Shown: positions 1 through 8,181 of the stretch, in pieces
How positions within the stretch are numbered: position 1 is the stretch's first letter
Layout of the letters: each line of letters begins with the position of its first letter
Assembly: GCF_014084125.1 (NCBI RefSeq)
Contig: NZ_CP048405.1
Location: 2,852,001 to 2,916,000 of the forward strand
DNA: 64,000 nucleotides
Reading direction: 5' to 3'
Source of the DNA: Streptacidiphilus sp. PB12-B1b
GTDB lineage: Bacteria; Actinomycetota; Actinomycetes; Streptomycetales; Streptomycetaceae
Notes under the pieces: model-generated
Database searches by the model: none
Seen by the model: only the letters and a program-made list of their open reading frames with translations
Told to the model about the DNA's origin: nothing
Position numbers and translations under genes: made by a program

Positions 1-2
1 GC

Positions 3-608
3 GGCGTCACCCCGACCACCACCCCGGACGTCTCGTCGGTCCCCGCCGACACCCCCGCCGTCACCCAGGACTTCAGCGACAACGCGCACGAGTGGACCAC
101 CGACGGCGTGGGCTCCTGGACGGTCACCTCCAGCGGCGGCGTGGACACCTACGGCCAGTCCTCGACCAGCGGCGACGCCATCTCCACCTTCGGGCTGCCC
201 ACCAACGACCTGCCCTACGTGCCCACCTGGAGCAACACCAGCGTGGAGGGCACGCTCACGCTCGACTCCACCGGCGCCGGGGCGGGCCTGCTCGGTCGCT
301 ACCAGAACGACGAGAACTACTACTACCTGCAGCTGAACCCGACCACGCAGCAGGTCTCGCTGGTGAAGAAGACCGACCCGGGCACCGGCGCCACGGTCAC
401 CACCCTGGCCAGTGCGCCGCTGGCGATCGCCACCGGCACCCCGTACGACCTCAAGCTGACCATCAAGGACGACACCCTCACCGGCTACGTCGACGGCACC
501 CAGGTGGTGACGGCCGACGACAGCACCTTCATCACCGGCGGTGTCGGCGTCAAGGGCTACCACCAGTCGTTCGGCGTCTCCGGCGTGCAGATCGACGCGC
601 TCGGCTGA
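3..608 (+). CDS. C-terminal part of a secreted protein with a laminin-G-like domain (5' truncated)
   Basis: The open frame runs in from the left edge (frame 3) and ends at TGA 606-608. A GTG at 108 is internal, not a convincing start, because coding-quality sequence continues upstream of it. The first ~20 visible residues form a Thr/Pro/Val-rich linker. The rest, about 180 residues rich in Thr, Gly, Tyr and Asp, has the alternating pattern of a jelly-roll LamG/concanavalin-like domain of the kind found at the C-terminus of extracellular polysaccharide lyases and glycosidases. The catalytic part lies outside the window, so substrate and exact family cannot be named. Confidence 0.6.
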   Translation, partial: GVTPTTTPDVSSVPADTPAVTQDFSDNAHEWTTDGVGSWTVTSSGGVDTYGQSSTSGDAISTFGLPTNDLPYVPTWSNTSVEGTLTLDSTGAGAGLLGRYQNDENYYYLQLNPTTQQVSLVKKTDPGTGATVTTLASAPLAIATGTPYDLKLTIKDDTLTGYVDGTQVVTADDSTFITGGVGVKGYHQSFGVSGVQIDALG

Positions 609-611
609 GCC

Positions 612-699
612 GACGGCGCCCGGGCCGCCGCCGGACGGCGCCCGGGACGACGGCGGACGGCGCCCGGGCCGCCGCCGGACGGCGCCCGGGACGACGGCG
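612..699. repeat. Perfect tandem duplication, 2 x 44 bp
   Basis: Bases 612-655 and 656-699 are identical. Each 44-bp unit is itself two 22-bp variants, both beginning GACGGCGCCCGGG and then differing by A/C and C/G changes, so the stretch is four related 22-mers. It lies just after the stop of the LamG-domain gene and is rich in self-complementary CCCGGG. Confidence 0.9.
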
Positions 700-701
700 G
701 C

Positions 702-732
702 GGATGCCGGGCCCCGAAGGGCTCCCGCATCC
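702..732. terminator. Hairpin between convergent genes
   Basis: The outer stem GGATGC pairs with GCATCC, followed by a G/C-rich inner stem with one imperfection and a CGAA loop. It sits between the left-edge gene (+) and the iclR-type gene (-), so it could stop transcription from both sides. There is no U-tract. Confidence 0.55.
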
Positions 733-745
733 GTCGTCGTCGTCG

Positions 746-1570
746 CTATCCGACCCGGTGCGCGGACGGCCCCATGAAGCCGAGGCTGATCGAGATCTGG
801 TCGGCGGTCTCGATGACCTTGTCCGCCAGGGCGCCCTGCCGGTTGTCCAGGTCCAGGGCCGACAGCGAACCGGAGATGGACAGCGCACCGGCCACCGCCC
901 CCGAGCGGTCCCGCACCGGCGCGGCCACGCAGGCCCGGCCGAAGGCCAACTCCTCGACCTCGGTGGCGTATCCGCTCGAACGCACCTGGTCCAGCTCCTT
1001 GAGCAGCCGGTCCAGCGAGACGATCGTCCGGGGCGTGTACGCGGGGTAGGCCGCGCCCACCGCCTCGCGCACCTGGTCCGGGGTGAGGTCCGACAGCAGC
1101 GCCTTGCCCATGCCGGTGGCGTGCAGCGGGGCCGTCCGGCCGGTCAGGGTGAAGGTCCTCGGGGCCAGCGGGCCCTCGAAGTGGCAGAGGTAGAACATCT
1201 CGCTGCCGTGGCGCTCCGCCACGTTGGCACCCAGCTTCAGCTCGTACGCGAGGTTCTGCGCCACCTGCCGGGCCGCCCGGTGCAGCGGCGACTGGTTGAG
1301 CGCCACCCCCGCCAGCGTCACCACCCGCGGGCCGATCCGGTGCAGGCCGCTGCGCGGATCCCGGAACAGGTAGCCGAGCGACTCCAGTGTCGCCACCAGG
1401 CGGGAGACCGTGGACTGCCCCAGCCCGCTGAGCTCGACGAGTTCGGCGATACGGCGCTCGGGCTGCTCCTCGGTGAAGTGCTCCAGCAGGGAGAGCGCCC
1501 GTTCGACACTCTGCGTACCGGACACCGATCCGCTGGTGACCGTTGTGCCGGTGCGCCGCGAGTGCGCCAT
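746..1570 (-). CDS. IclR-family transcriptional regulator
   Basis: 274 residues, the usual IclR length. The N-terminal winged helix-turn-helix (about residues 20-80) reads as IclR: it opens GTQSVERALSLLEHF and has a recognition helix region with QSTVSRLVATLESLGYL. The C-terminal effector domain (about 95-265) keeps the GKALLSDLTPDQV and ACVAAPVRDRSGAVAGALS patterns. The start ATG at 1570 is preferred over upstream starts because GGAGGAG lies directly before it. The regulated genes are not evident; the gene stands alone between a convergent hairpin and a tRNA. Effector unknown. Confidence 0.88.
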   Translation of the reverse strand: MAHSRRTGTTVTSGSVSGTQSVERALSLLEHFTEEQPERRIAELVELSGLGQSTVSRLVATLESLGYLFRDPRSGLHRIGPRVVTLAGVALNQSPLHRAARQVAQNLAYELKLGANVAERHGSEMFYLCHFEGPLAPRTFTLTGRTAPLHATGMGKALLSDLTPDQVREAVGAAYPAYTPRTIVSLDRLLKELDQVRSSGYATEVEELAFGRACVAAPVRDRSGAVAGALSISGSLSALDLDNRQGALADKVIETADQISISLGFMGPSAHRVG

Positions 1571-1691
1571 TGCGAATCTCCTCCGGGGAAAGTGAGGAAC
1601 CTTATCTGGATAGTGGATGCTACATCGCTGGGCGTCACGACCATACTCATGCGTAGCTTTCGGCCACGGCCCCGACCGGCCCCGGGAACAC

Positions 1692-1730
1692 AAAAGCTGC
1701 GGCCCCCGATCCTCGATCAGGGGCCACAGC
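1692..1730 (-). terminator. Rho-independent terminator for tRNA-Leu
   Basis: On the minus strand a stem of about 11 pairs (AGCTGTGGCCCC with GGGGCCGCAGCT, one mismatch) is followed by TTTTG. It lies about 30 bases downstream of the tRNA 3' end. Confidence 0.75.
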
Positions 1731-1759
1731 TGTGGAGAGTCGTCTCACGACCCGATGCG

Positions 1760-1841
1760 TGCGCGAGGGGGACTTGAACCCCCACGCCCCGAAGGGCACT
1801 AGCACCTCAAGCTAGCGCGTCTGCCATTCCGCCACCCGCGC
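1760..1841 (-). tRNA. tRNA-Leu (anticodon GAG)
   Basis: 82 bases with a 7-bp acceptor stem (GCGCGGG paired with CTCGCGC, one G-U) and an A discriminator. The T-arm contains GGTTCAAGTCC, and a long class II variable arm is built around CCCTTCGGGG. The anticodon stem CTAGC/GCTAG closes the loop TTGAGGT, giving anticodon GAG. Class II arm and anticodon both indicate leucine. The 3' CCA is not encoded. Confidence 0.93.
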
Positions 1842-2064
1842 ATCGTGTCGTCCGCACCGCGTCGCCGCCGTGCTGACGGAGCCAACCATAGCAAAGATCA
1901 GCCGGGGTTCCGAACCGCTTATTCCGGGCGGGACCTGCGCAGACGCACGGCCCGGCCGGGCCGGGGCGCCCCCTTCCCGGGCCTGACGCGAGGGCTTGGG
2001 GGGAGGATGGGGGTGACCGCGCCCGGGGGGATGCCTGGGGGCGACCAGGGAGAGGCTGACTGAC

Positions 2065-3402
2065 GTGACCGAGTCGAGCATGACACCGACACCGACACCG
2101 GCGACCACGGGCGAGAGCGAGGTGGCAGACCTCTGCCGTGACCTGATCCGCATCGACACCAGCAACTACGGGGACGGCTCCGGCCCGGGCGAGCGGGCCG
2201 CGGCCGAGTACGTGGCCGAGAAGCTCGCCGAGTTCGGCCTGGAGCCGGAGATCTTCGAGTCCGCCAAGGGCCGTGCCAGCACCGTCGCCCGGATCGCCGG
2301 GGAGGACCCGTCCCGCCCCGCCCTGCTGATCCACGGGCACACCGACGTCGTCCCGGCCAACGCCGACGACTGGACGCACCACCCGTTCGCGGGCGAGATC
2401 GCCGACGGCTGCGTCTGGGGCCGGGGCGCGGTCGACATGAAGGACATGGACGCGATGACCCTCGCCGTGGTCCGCGACCGGCTGCGCACCGGCCGCAAGC
2501 CCCCGCGCGACATCGTGCTGGCCTTCCTCGCCGACGAGGAGGCCGGCGGCGTCTACGGCGCCCACCACCTGGTGGACCACCACCGCGGCCTGTTCGAAGG
2601 CGTCAACGAGGCCATCGGCGAGGTCGGCGGCTTCTCCTTCACCGTCAACGAGAACCTCCGGCTGTACCTGGTGGAGACCGCGGAGAAGGGCATGCACTGG
2701 ATGCGCCTCACCGTGGACGGCACCGCCGGGCACGGCTCGATGACCAACAAGGACAACGCCATCACCGAGCTGTGCGAGGCCGTGGCCCGGCTCGGGCGGC
2801 ACAAGTTCCCGGTACGGATCACCAAGAGCGTCCGGCACTTCCTGGACGAGCTCTCCGACGCGCTCGGGGTGGAGCTGGACCCGGAGGACATGGACACCAC
2901 GCTGGCCCGGCTCGGCGGCATCGCCAAGCTGATCGGCGCCACCCTCAGCAACACCGCCCAGCCCACCATGCTCGGCGCCGGCTACAAGGTGAACGTCATC
3001 CCCGGGCAGGCCACCGCCCACGTGGACGGCCGCTACCTGCCCGGCTTCGAGGAGGAGTTCCTGGCCGAGCTGGACAGCGTGCTCGGCCCGCGGGTGCGCC
3101 GCGAGGACGTCCACACCGACAAGGCCGTCGAGACCAGCTTCGACGGCGCGCTGGTGGAGGCCATGCAGCTGGCGCTGAAGGCGGAGGACCCGATCGCCCG
3201 CGCGGTGCCGTACTGCCTCTCCGGCGGCACCGACGCCAAGTCCTTCAGCGAGCTGGGCATCCGCTGCTTCGGCTTCGCCCCGCTCCGGCTGCCCCCGGAG
3301 CTGGACTTCGCCGGGATGTTCCACGGCGTGGACGAGCGCGTCCCGGTGGACTCGCTGCAGTTCGGCGTCCGGGTGCTGGACCGCTTCATCGACGCCTGCT
3401 GA
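2065..3402 (+). CDS. M20-family metallopeptidase / deacylase
   Basis: 445 residues. Metal-binding and catalytic patterns of the M20/ArgE/DapE superfamily are present: HGHTDVVPA with His92 and Asp94, GAVDMK with bridging Asp124, and the Glu158-Glu159 pair in LADEEAGG. A dimerisation (lid) domain lies between about 210 and 320. Members hydrolyse amide bonds of N-acyl amino acids or dipeptides using two zinc ions in the cytoplasm. The start is GTG 2065 with GGGAGAGG upstream. It lies alone between the tRNA and the chaplins; substrate unknown. Confidence 0.85.
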   Translation: MTESSMTPTPTPATTGESEVADLCRDLIRIDTSNYGDGSGPGERAAAEYVAEKLAEFGLEPEIFESAKGRASTVARIAGEDPSRPALLIHGHTDVVPANADDWTHHPFAGEIADGCVWGRGAVDMKDMDAMTLAVVRDRLRTGRKPPRDIVLAFLADEEAGGVYGAHHLVDHHRGLFEGVNEAIGEVGGFSFTVNENLRLYLVETAEKGMHWMRLTVDGTAGHGSMTNKDNAITELCEAVARLGRHKFPVRITKSVRHFLDELSDALGVELDPEDMDTTLARLGGIAKLIGATLSNTAQPTMLGAGYKVNVIPGQATAHVDGRYLPGFEEEFLAELDSVLGPRVRREDVHTDKAVETSFDGALVEAMQLALKAEDPIARAVPYCLSGGTDAKSFSELGIRCFGFAPLRLPPELDFAGMFHGVDERVPVDSLQFGVRVLDRFIDAC

Positions 3403-3543
3403 CCTGCCGCCGTACCGGTCAGGCGTTCGTCCGGCTCACCGTCACGGGTGAATCCATCAGACCGCACGTACCCCGTTTGCCGCAGTGTCGTTCACCCATA
3501 TGCAGCCCGCCGAACGGGCTGCACTGTCAACCAGGAGGACGTC

Positions 3544-3783
3544 ATGCAGGTCAAGAAGATCGTTGCGGTTGCCGCTGCCACGGGTGGAATCGTTCTCGCG
3601 GGTGCCGGTGTCGCCTCGGCCCATGGCGCCCAGGCCGAGGGTGCTGCCTGGAACTCCCCGGGTGTCGTCTCCGGCAACACCATCCAGGTGCCGGTGCACA
3701 TCCCGGTGAACGTCTGCGGCAACACCATCAGCGTCATCGGGCTGCTGAACCCGGCCTTCGGCGACAGCTGCCAGAACTTCTGA
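3544..3783 (+). CDS. Short chaplin
   Basis: 79 residues: a signal peptide (about 1-26, ending ASA) and a single chaplin domain with the signature NSPGVVSGNTIQVPV and CGNTISVIGLLNP. The two conserved cysteines are at 58 and 76. Short chaplins are secreted hydrophobic proteins that assemble into amyloid-like films on aerial hyphae and spores. Start ATG 3544 follows AGGAGG. Sequence and position next to a long chaplin resemble ChpH/ChpE of S. coelicolor; which paralogue it corresponds to is not certain. Confidence 0.93.
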   Translation: MQVKKIVAVAAATGGIVLAGAGVASAHGAQAEGAAWNSPGVVSGNTIQVPVHIPVNVCGNTISVIGLLNPAFGDSCQNF

Positions 3784-3817
3784 GCGGCTCCGGAGTGATT
3801 CCGGACCTCTGATCCAC

Positions 3818-3856
3818 CGCGGTCCCGGGGGGCGAGCCTCGCCTCCCGGGACCGCG
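3818..3856 (+). terminator. Strong hairpin downstream of short chaplin
   Basis: A 12-bp perfect stem (CGCGGTCCCGGG with CCCGGGACCGCG) about 35 bases after the chaplin stop. No U-tract, which is common for streptomycete terminators. Confidence 0.7.
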
Positions 3857-3998
3857 TCGTTCACGGGCTCTGCGGCGGCGGTCACTCGGACGAATGAAAG
3901 CCGCCCACAGCACGGCACATGGACCCACCCGCGTCGTTACGGAGGGTGCGGGTCTAGGTCTCGTAAGCAAGAAAGACAAACTGAGGGCAGGGCAATTC

Positions 3999-4814
3999 AT
4001 GCGACAAGCTGCCACGCGCGGTCTCCTCACGGTCATGGCGACCGGGAGCGTCCTGGCATCCACCGCCGGCTACGCCTACGCGGACGCCAGTGCCATTGGT
4101 GCCGCGTCCGACTCCCCGGGCGTGGGCTCGGGAAACAACGTCCAGGTGCCGGTCAACGTGCCGGTCAACGTCTGCGGCAACACCGTCAACGTGGTCGGGC
4201 TGCTGAACCCGGCCATGGGCAACACCTGTAAGAACGCCTCACACCACGGCGCCGCCGCCGGCGGGTCGGCGGGCTCCGGCTCGCACAGCGGCTCCGGCTC
4301 GGGCACGACGGGCGCCTCCAGCGGCTCCGGCAACGGCGGCGGGTCCACCGGCAGCGCCGGTCCCGTCGTCGGCCACCCCGGCGGCGCCTGGGGCGGCGGC
4401 AGCACCGCCACCGGGGGCAGCCACGGCTCGCCCGGCGTGGGCTCGGGCAACACCCTGCAGCTGCCGGTCTCCGCCCCGGTCAACGCCTGCGGCAACTCGG
4501 CGGACGTCGTCGGCGCGCTCAACCCGGCCTTCGGCAACCACTGCGCCAACCACAGCGCGCCGGCGCCGGCGCCGACCCCGACCAAGCCCTGCCCGCCGAC
4601 GCCTCCGGCGCAGCAGACGCCTCCGCCGCCGGTCACGCACCACAGCCCGCCGCCCCCGGCGAAGGTGGTCCCGGCGTCCGCGCCGGTCGCGCACACGGCG
4701 GTGCTGGCCTCGACTGGTGCCTCCGACGACCTGGACGTGCTGGTTCCGGCCGCCGCCGCGCTGGTGCTGGGCGGCGGGGTGCTCTACCGCAGGTCCCGCC
4801 CCGGTCAGCGCTGA
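3999..4814 (+). CDS. Long chaplin with two chaplin domains and sortase signal
   Basis: 271 residues. A signal peptide (about 1-29) is followed by chaplin domain 1 (about 30-75). A Gly/Ser-rich spacer, chaplin domain 2 (about 145-190) and a Pro/Thr-rich stalk come next. The C-terminus carries the sorting signal LASTG, a hydrophobic segment and the tail RRSRPGQR. This is the ChpA/B/C architecture, in which sortase links the protein to peptidoglycan so it anchors short chaplins to the wall. Start ATG 3999 (after AGGGCAGGG) is preferred to an upstream in-frame ATG at 3894 because the signal peptide begins there. Confidence 0.92.
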   Translation: MRQAATRGLLTVMATGSVLASTAGYAYADASAIGAASDSPGVGSGNNVQVPVNVPVNVCGNTVNVVGLLNPAMGNTCKNASHHGAAAGGSAGSGSHSGSGSGTTGASSGSGNGGGSTGSAGPVVGHPGGAWGGGSTATGGSHGSPGVGSGNTLQLPVSAPVNACGNSADVVGALNPAFGNHCANHSAPAPAPTPTKPCPPTPPAQQTPPPPVTHHSPPPPAKVVPASAPVAHTAVLASTGASDDLDVLVPAAAALVLGGGVLYRRSRPGQR

Positions 4815-4894
4815 CCCGGCGCGCCGTTCCGGCGCGCCCGGGGTGAGCCCCCCGGGGTGAGCCCGGGGTGAGTCGGCGTCCGAGGTGACGTGGG

Positions 4895-4927
4895 AGGGGC
4901 GGTGCGAAGGATCGCACCGCCCCTTTG
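4895..4927 (+). terminator. Rho-independent-type terminator after long chaplin
   Basis: A perfect 13-bp stem (AGGGGCGGTGCGA / TCGCACCGCCCCT) with loop AGGA and a trailing TTT. It sits between convergent genes and may serve both. Confidence 0.85.
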
Positions 4928-4991
4928 AGTCTCCCGTCGGGCCTGCCGGGCCCGGCACCCGCGTCCTGCCTGCCGTGGCTGCGCCGAGCGC

Positions 4992-5228
4992 TCAGTCCGA
5001 GAGGTGGTCGGCCATGAAGGACCAGCCCCGCACCTGTCGGATGATCTTTCTGCGCAGGACGACCTTGCGGCGCCCGTCGGGGAACAGCCGCAGCCGGTCG
5101 AGTTCCCAGTGCCCGTATTCGGCTTCCTCGGTCAGCAGTCGCCGCGCCTCGTTGCGCGACACGTCGCGCGGCAGCAGCAGCGAGCGGAACTCGTACTCGG
5201 GCTGTTGGACGATTTTGGGTGGGGCCAA
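4992..5228 (-). CDS. DUF5703 family small protein
   Basis: 78 residues. The core PEYEFRSLLLPRDVSR...EYGHWELDRLRL followed by RKVVLRRKIIRQVR matches the DUF5703 pattern seen across streptomycetes; function is unknown. No signal or membrane segment; basic C-terminal half. The only fitting start is TTG 5228, supported by GCAGGAGG about 7 bases upstream. Confidence 0.8.
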   Translation of the reverse strand: MAPPKIVQQPEYEFRSLLLPRDVSRNEARRLLTEEAEYGHWELDRLRLFPDGRRKVVLRRKIIRQVRGWSFMADHLSD

Positions 5229-5451
5229 GAGGGTGCCTCCTGCAGAGCGGTCGTGGTCAAGCCTACGACTGGCGGGTCTGACAGGGGTTCAGCCCGGTGC
5301 CGAACCTGGTCAGGACAGGTTGCCACGAACGGCGCCGCAGGGACAGACCACGGTCGGGTGACGCGCTCCGATCGACTGAGTTCGTCCCGAATCCTGCTTG
5401 TGGGGATAACTTCTGTGCACTGCGGGCCCAAGTGCGGATAGCGTCTGCCTC

Positions 5452-6057
5452 ATGTCTGATGCCGCGCAGCCCACCATCGCCGAGGTACGCACCGCAGCGG
5501 AGGCGGTCAAAGCCGCCATCGACCGCCATCTCGCCGCCGTCGAAGCCCGGACCGGAGAGAACGACCCAGGGGTGGCCGCCGCCTACGAGGCGCTGGCGCT
5601 GGCTGCCGACGCCTACGACGAGGTCCTCTACGACGCCCATGACGAGGTCACCCCCTTCGAGGTGCCCGGTCACCGGGGGGCCACCAGCTTCCCCGACCCC
5701 GACGAGCCCGAGGCGATCAGCGTGCTGATCCGCCGCGACTACCTGATCACCGACCCGCTGCGGCTGCGGGCGGCGGCGCTGCGGGTCGACAGCGCCCCGG
5801 AGTCCGCCGCCAGCGTCAGCTCCGCCCTGGGCGCCCTGTTCGCCGAGTACGAGCCGGACGAGATCGCCGGCCGGGCCGAGGAGCTCGGCCTGGAGGAGGG
5901 CGACTCCACGCTCTGGGTGACCGCGGCGGACCCGGCCGAGCCCGGCGACTGGCTGGCCGAGCCCTTCGAGGAGGCCGACCCGGAGCTGCTGATCTGCCGC
6001 TTCGACGTCAGCGAGGCGTACGACGACGAGCTGGAGGCGCTGGACCCGGAGCACTGA
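5452..6057 (+). CDS. Conserved acidic protein of unknown function
   Basis: 201 residues, strongly acidic, no membrane segment or signal peptide. An N-terminal helical part (about 5-60, rich in Ala) precedes a mixed domain that ends in repeated Glu/Asp. I recognise it only as a protein of the kind conserved in streptomycetes near the RecD2-like gene. The start ATG 5452 has no clear ribosome site; the upstream sequence contains GGATAAC, which could be a -10 element of a nearly leaderless message. Confidence 0.65.
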   Translation: MSDAAQPTIAEVRTAAEAVKAAIDRHLAAVEARTGENDPGVAAAYEALALAADAYDEVLYDAHDEVTPFEVPGHRGATSFPDPDEPEAISVLIRRDYLITDPLRLRAAALRVDSAPESAASVSSALGALFAEYEPDEIAGRAEELGLEEGDSTLWVTAADPAEPGDWLAEPFEEADPELLICRFDVSEAYDDELEALDPEH

Positions 6058-6102
6058 GCCCCGGGCCCGGCCGCCGGTCAGCCGTTCAGGCAAGCGGTCA
6101 GG

Positions 6103-8181
6103 TCAGCCGTCGAGGTCGGCCGTCTGCTCGGCCAGGATGCCGCGCAGACGCGTCGTCCTCGGCCGGGCCGGCACGCCGGTCACCGCCTGCGGCAGCGCCG
6201 GGCCGACCGCGTGCACGACCGACAGGTGCCGCTCGGCGCGGCTGAACGCCGAGTAGACCCACTGCCGGGTCAGCTCCGGCGCGGCCTCGGGCGGCAGCAG
6301 CACCACGACGCCGGGCCAGCGCCGCCCGGCGGCCTGGTGCGCGGTCAGTGCCCAGCCGTGCCGCAGCACGCCCGCCACCTGCTCGCGCGGGATCCGCAGC
6401 TCCTGGCCCTCGCAGTCCAGCACCAGCCCCTCCGGGCCGCCGGAGCGGACCGTCGCCGGGCGGCTGAGGCCGGGCGCGGGGGAGTGCACCACCTGGTCGC
6501 CCGGGTCGAAGCCGCCGAAGGCGCCCGGCCCGGGGTTGTGCAGCTGCTTCAGCGCGGTGTTGAGCGCCCGCGTCCCGGCGGGCCCGGCGTGGGCCGGGGT
6601 CACCACCCGGACCTGGTCGGCCGGGATGCCGAGCGCGCGCGGGATGGAGTCGCGGACCAGCTGCAACGCGCGGTGCGCGGTCTCCTCCGCGTCCCTGGCC
6701 GTGACGATCACGACCTCCTTGTCGGGGGCCTCCACCGGCAGCAGCTCGCCGATGCCGATGCCGGAGACCAGCTCGCCGATCGGCCCGAAGTCCGGCGTGC
6801 GGGAGGCCACCACCGGGCAGGCGCGGGCCGCGAGCAGGTCGGCGAAGACCCGCCCGGGTCCGGCGGACCACAGCTCGGACGGGTCGCCGCTGAGCACCAG
6901 CCGGGCGCCGTCGGCGACCGATTCCACCAGGGTCGCGGCGGTCTCGACGTCCAGGGCGGGCGCGTCGCAGACCACCAGCAGGTCAAGCGCCAGCGCGCCG
7001 TCCACCCGGCCCGGGCCCTCGGCGCCGCCGAGCAGACCGCTCAGGGTCACCGCCTGCTCGTCGCCCAGGGCGCGCCGGCCGTCCTCGGTGGCGGCGGTGA
7101 CGCAGGCGCGCAGGCCCAGTGCGCGCGCCGCGCGGACCAGGGCCACCGGCTCGGCGCGGGCGGCCAGGCCGCCGGTGTGCAACACCAGCCCGGCCTCGGC
7201 GACCGCCCGGATCAGCGCGGCGGCGGACGGCGAGGGCGCGGCGTCGGCCGCCCCGGCCCAGTCGAGCACGGCCGGCTCGTCGTCCACGGCGGACGCGTCG
7301 GCACCGCCCTCGGAGCCGTCGCCCTCGGAGCCGTCGCCGTCGGGGGCTTCGACCGCGGAGCCCTCGACCGCGGGGTCGTCGCCCTCGGAGCCGCCCTCCG
7401 GGGCGTCCCCGGAACCGTCCGTGACCGACGGCTGCGGGTCGCCCTCGAAGGTGGACATCAGCCGGACCAGGCCGTCGGCCAGGCTCTCCTCGGCCAGGGC
7501 CAGCCGGTCCAGCGCCAGCAGCACTCGGACCGGGGGCTCCTCGTCCTCGTCCGCCCGGCGGCCGCCGGCGGGCTGCTCCTCCTCCTGGAAGGCCATCACC
7601 CGGCCCTCGCCCAGGATCGCCGCCAGCGCCTCCTCGGCGTCGGGGACGCCCTGCTTGTCCAGCCCGGCGGCCAGTCCGGCCAGCTCGACGGCGGTGTGGC
7701 CGTAGCGGGCGGCCTGCTCCAGCAGCCAGACGGCCAGCGCCTGGGCGCGGCGCGGGTCGCCCGGGCCGCAGTCCGCGCCGAGCAGCCCCCGGGCGAAGCC
7801 GTCGGCGTGCTCGGGGCGGACGCCGGGCACGGTCAGGATCGACCAGGGGTCCTCGCGCAGCAGCGCGGGCGCGCCCTCGCCGAGGGCGGCCACGGTGGCG
7901 TCCAGCAGCTGCGCGGGCGCGCCCCCGGCGGCGAGGACCTCGGCGGTCGCCCGCAGCGCCTCGGCCCGGCCGGGCACGGCCGCCCCCGCCGCGCCCTGGT
8001 CCGGGCCGCCCGCGCCGGACGGGCCGGAGCCCGGGCCGGCGGACGGGCTGCCGGTGCTGGAGCCGGCAGCCACCGCGCGCATCGCCTCGGCCAGTGCGGC
8101 CAGCTCGGCGGGCGTCTGCGCGGGCGGGGTCGGGGCCGGTTCCGCGGCGGCGGCTGCGGTGGCCGCGCTCTCCGGGTTCAT
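6103..8181 (-). CDS. RecD2-like helicase homologue with degenerate ATPase motifs
   Basis: 692 residues. The N-terminal third has a helix-hairpin-helix-like region (about 72-195, including LLREDPWSILTVPGVRPEHADGFA split over two helices) as in RecD2. An acidic low-complexity linker follows (about 245-305), then an SF1B-like domain. The P-loop position (334-345) reads LHTGGLAARAEP and lacks the GKT/GKS lysine. The Walker B position (401-410) reads LLVVCDAPAL instead of the usual DE. Motif III keeps GDPSEL in place of GDxxQL, and later motifs LNTALKQL, AHQAAG and YSAFSRA are recognisable. It is probably a DNA-binding or scaffold protein rather than a motor. Its start overlaps the aldo/keto reductase stop by ATGA. 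Confidence 0.8.
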   Translation of the reverse strand: MNPESAATAAAAAEPAPTPPAQTPAELAALAEAMRAVAAGSSTGSPSAGPGSGPSGAGGPDQGAAGAAVPGRAEALRATAEVLAAGGAPAQLLDATVAALGEGAPALLREDPWSILTVPGVRPEHADGFARGLLGADCGPGDPRRAQALAVWLLEQAARYGHTAVELAGLAAGLDKQGVPDAEEALAAILGEGRVMAFQEEEQPAGGRRADEDEEPPVRVLLALDRLALAEESLADGLVRLMSTFEGDPQPSVTDGSGDAPEGGSEGDDPAVEGSAVEAPDGDGSEGDGSEGGADASAVDDEPAVLDWAGAADAAPSPSAAALIRAVAEAGLVLHTGGLAARAEPVALVRAARALGLRACVTAATEDGRRALGDEQAVTLSGLLGGAEGPGRVDGALALDLLVVCDAPALDVETAATLVESVADGARLVLSGDPSELWSAGPGRVFADLLAARACPVVASRTPDFGPIGELVSGIGIGELLPVEAPDKEVVIVTARDAEETAHRALQLVRDSIPRALGIPADQVRVVTPAHAGPAGTRALNTALKQLHNPGPGAFGGFDPGDQVVHSPAPGLSRPATVRSGGPEGLVLDCEGQELRIPREQVAGVLRHGWALTAHQAAGRRWPGVVVLLPPEAAPELTRQWVYSAFSRAERHLSVVHAVGPALPQAVTGVPARPRTTRLRGILAEQTADLDG

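Noticed and set aside
612-699. CRISPR-like array
   Set aside because: Units are directly abutting without spacers and self-complementary; no cas genes nearby.
3894-3998. Upstream extension of the long chaplin from ATG 3894
   Set aside because: The signal peptide starts at 3999 behind AGGGCAGGG; the extra 35 residues would block secretion and have no ribosome site.
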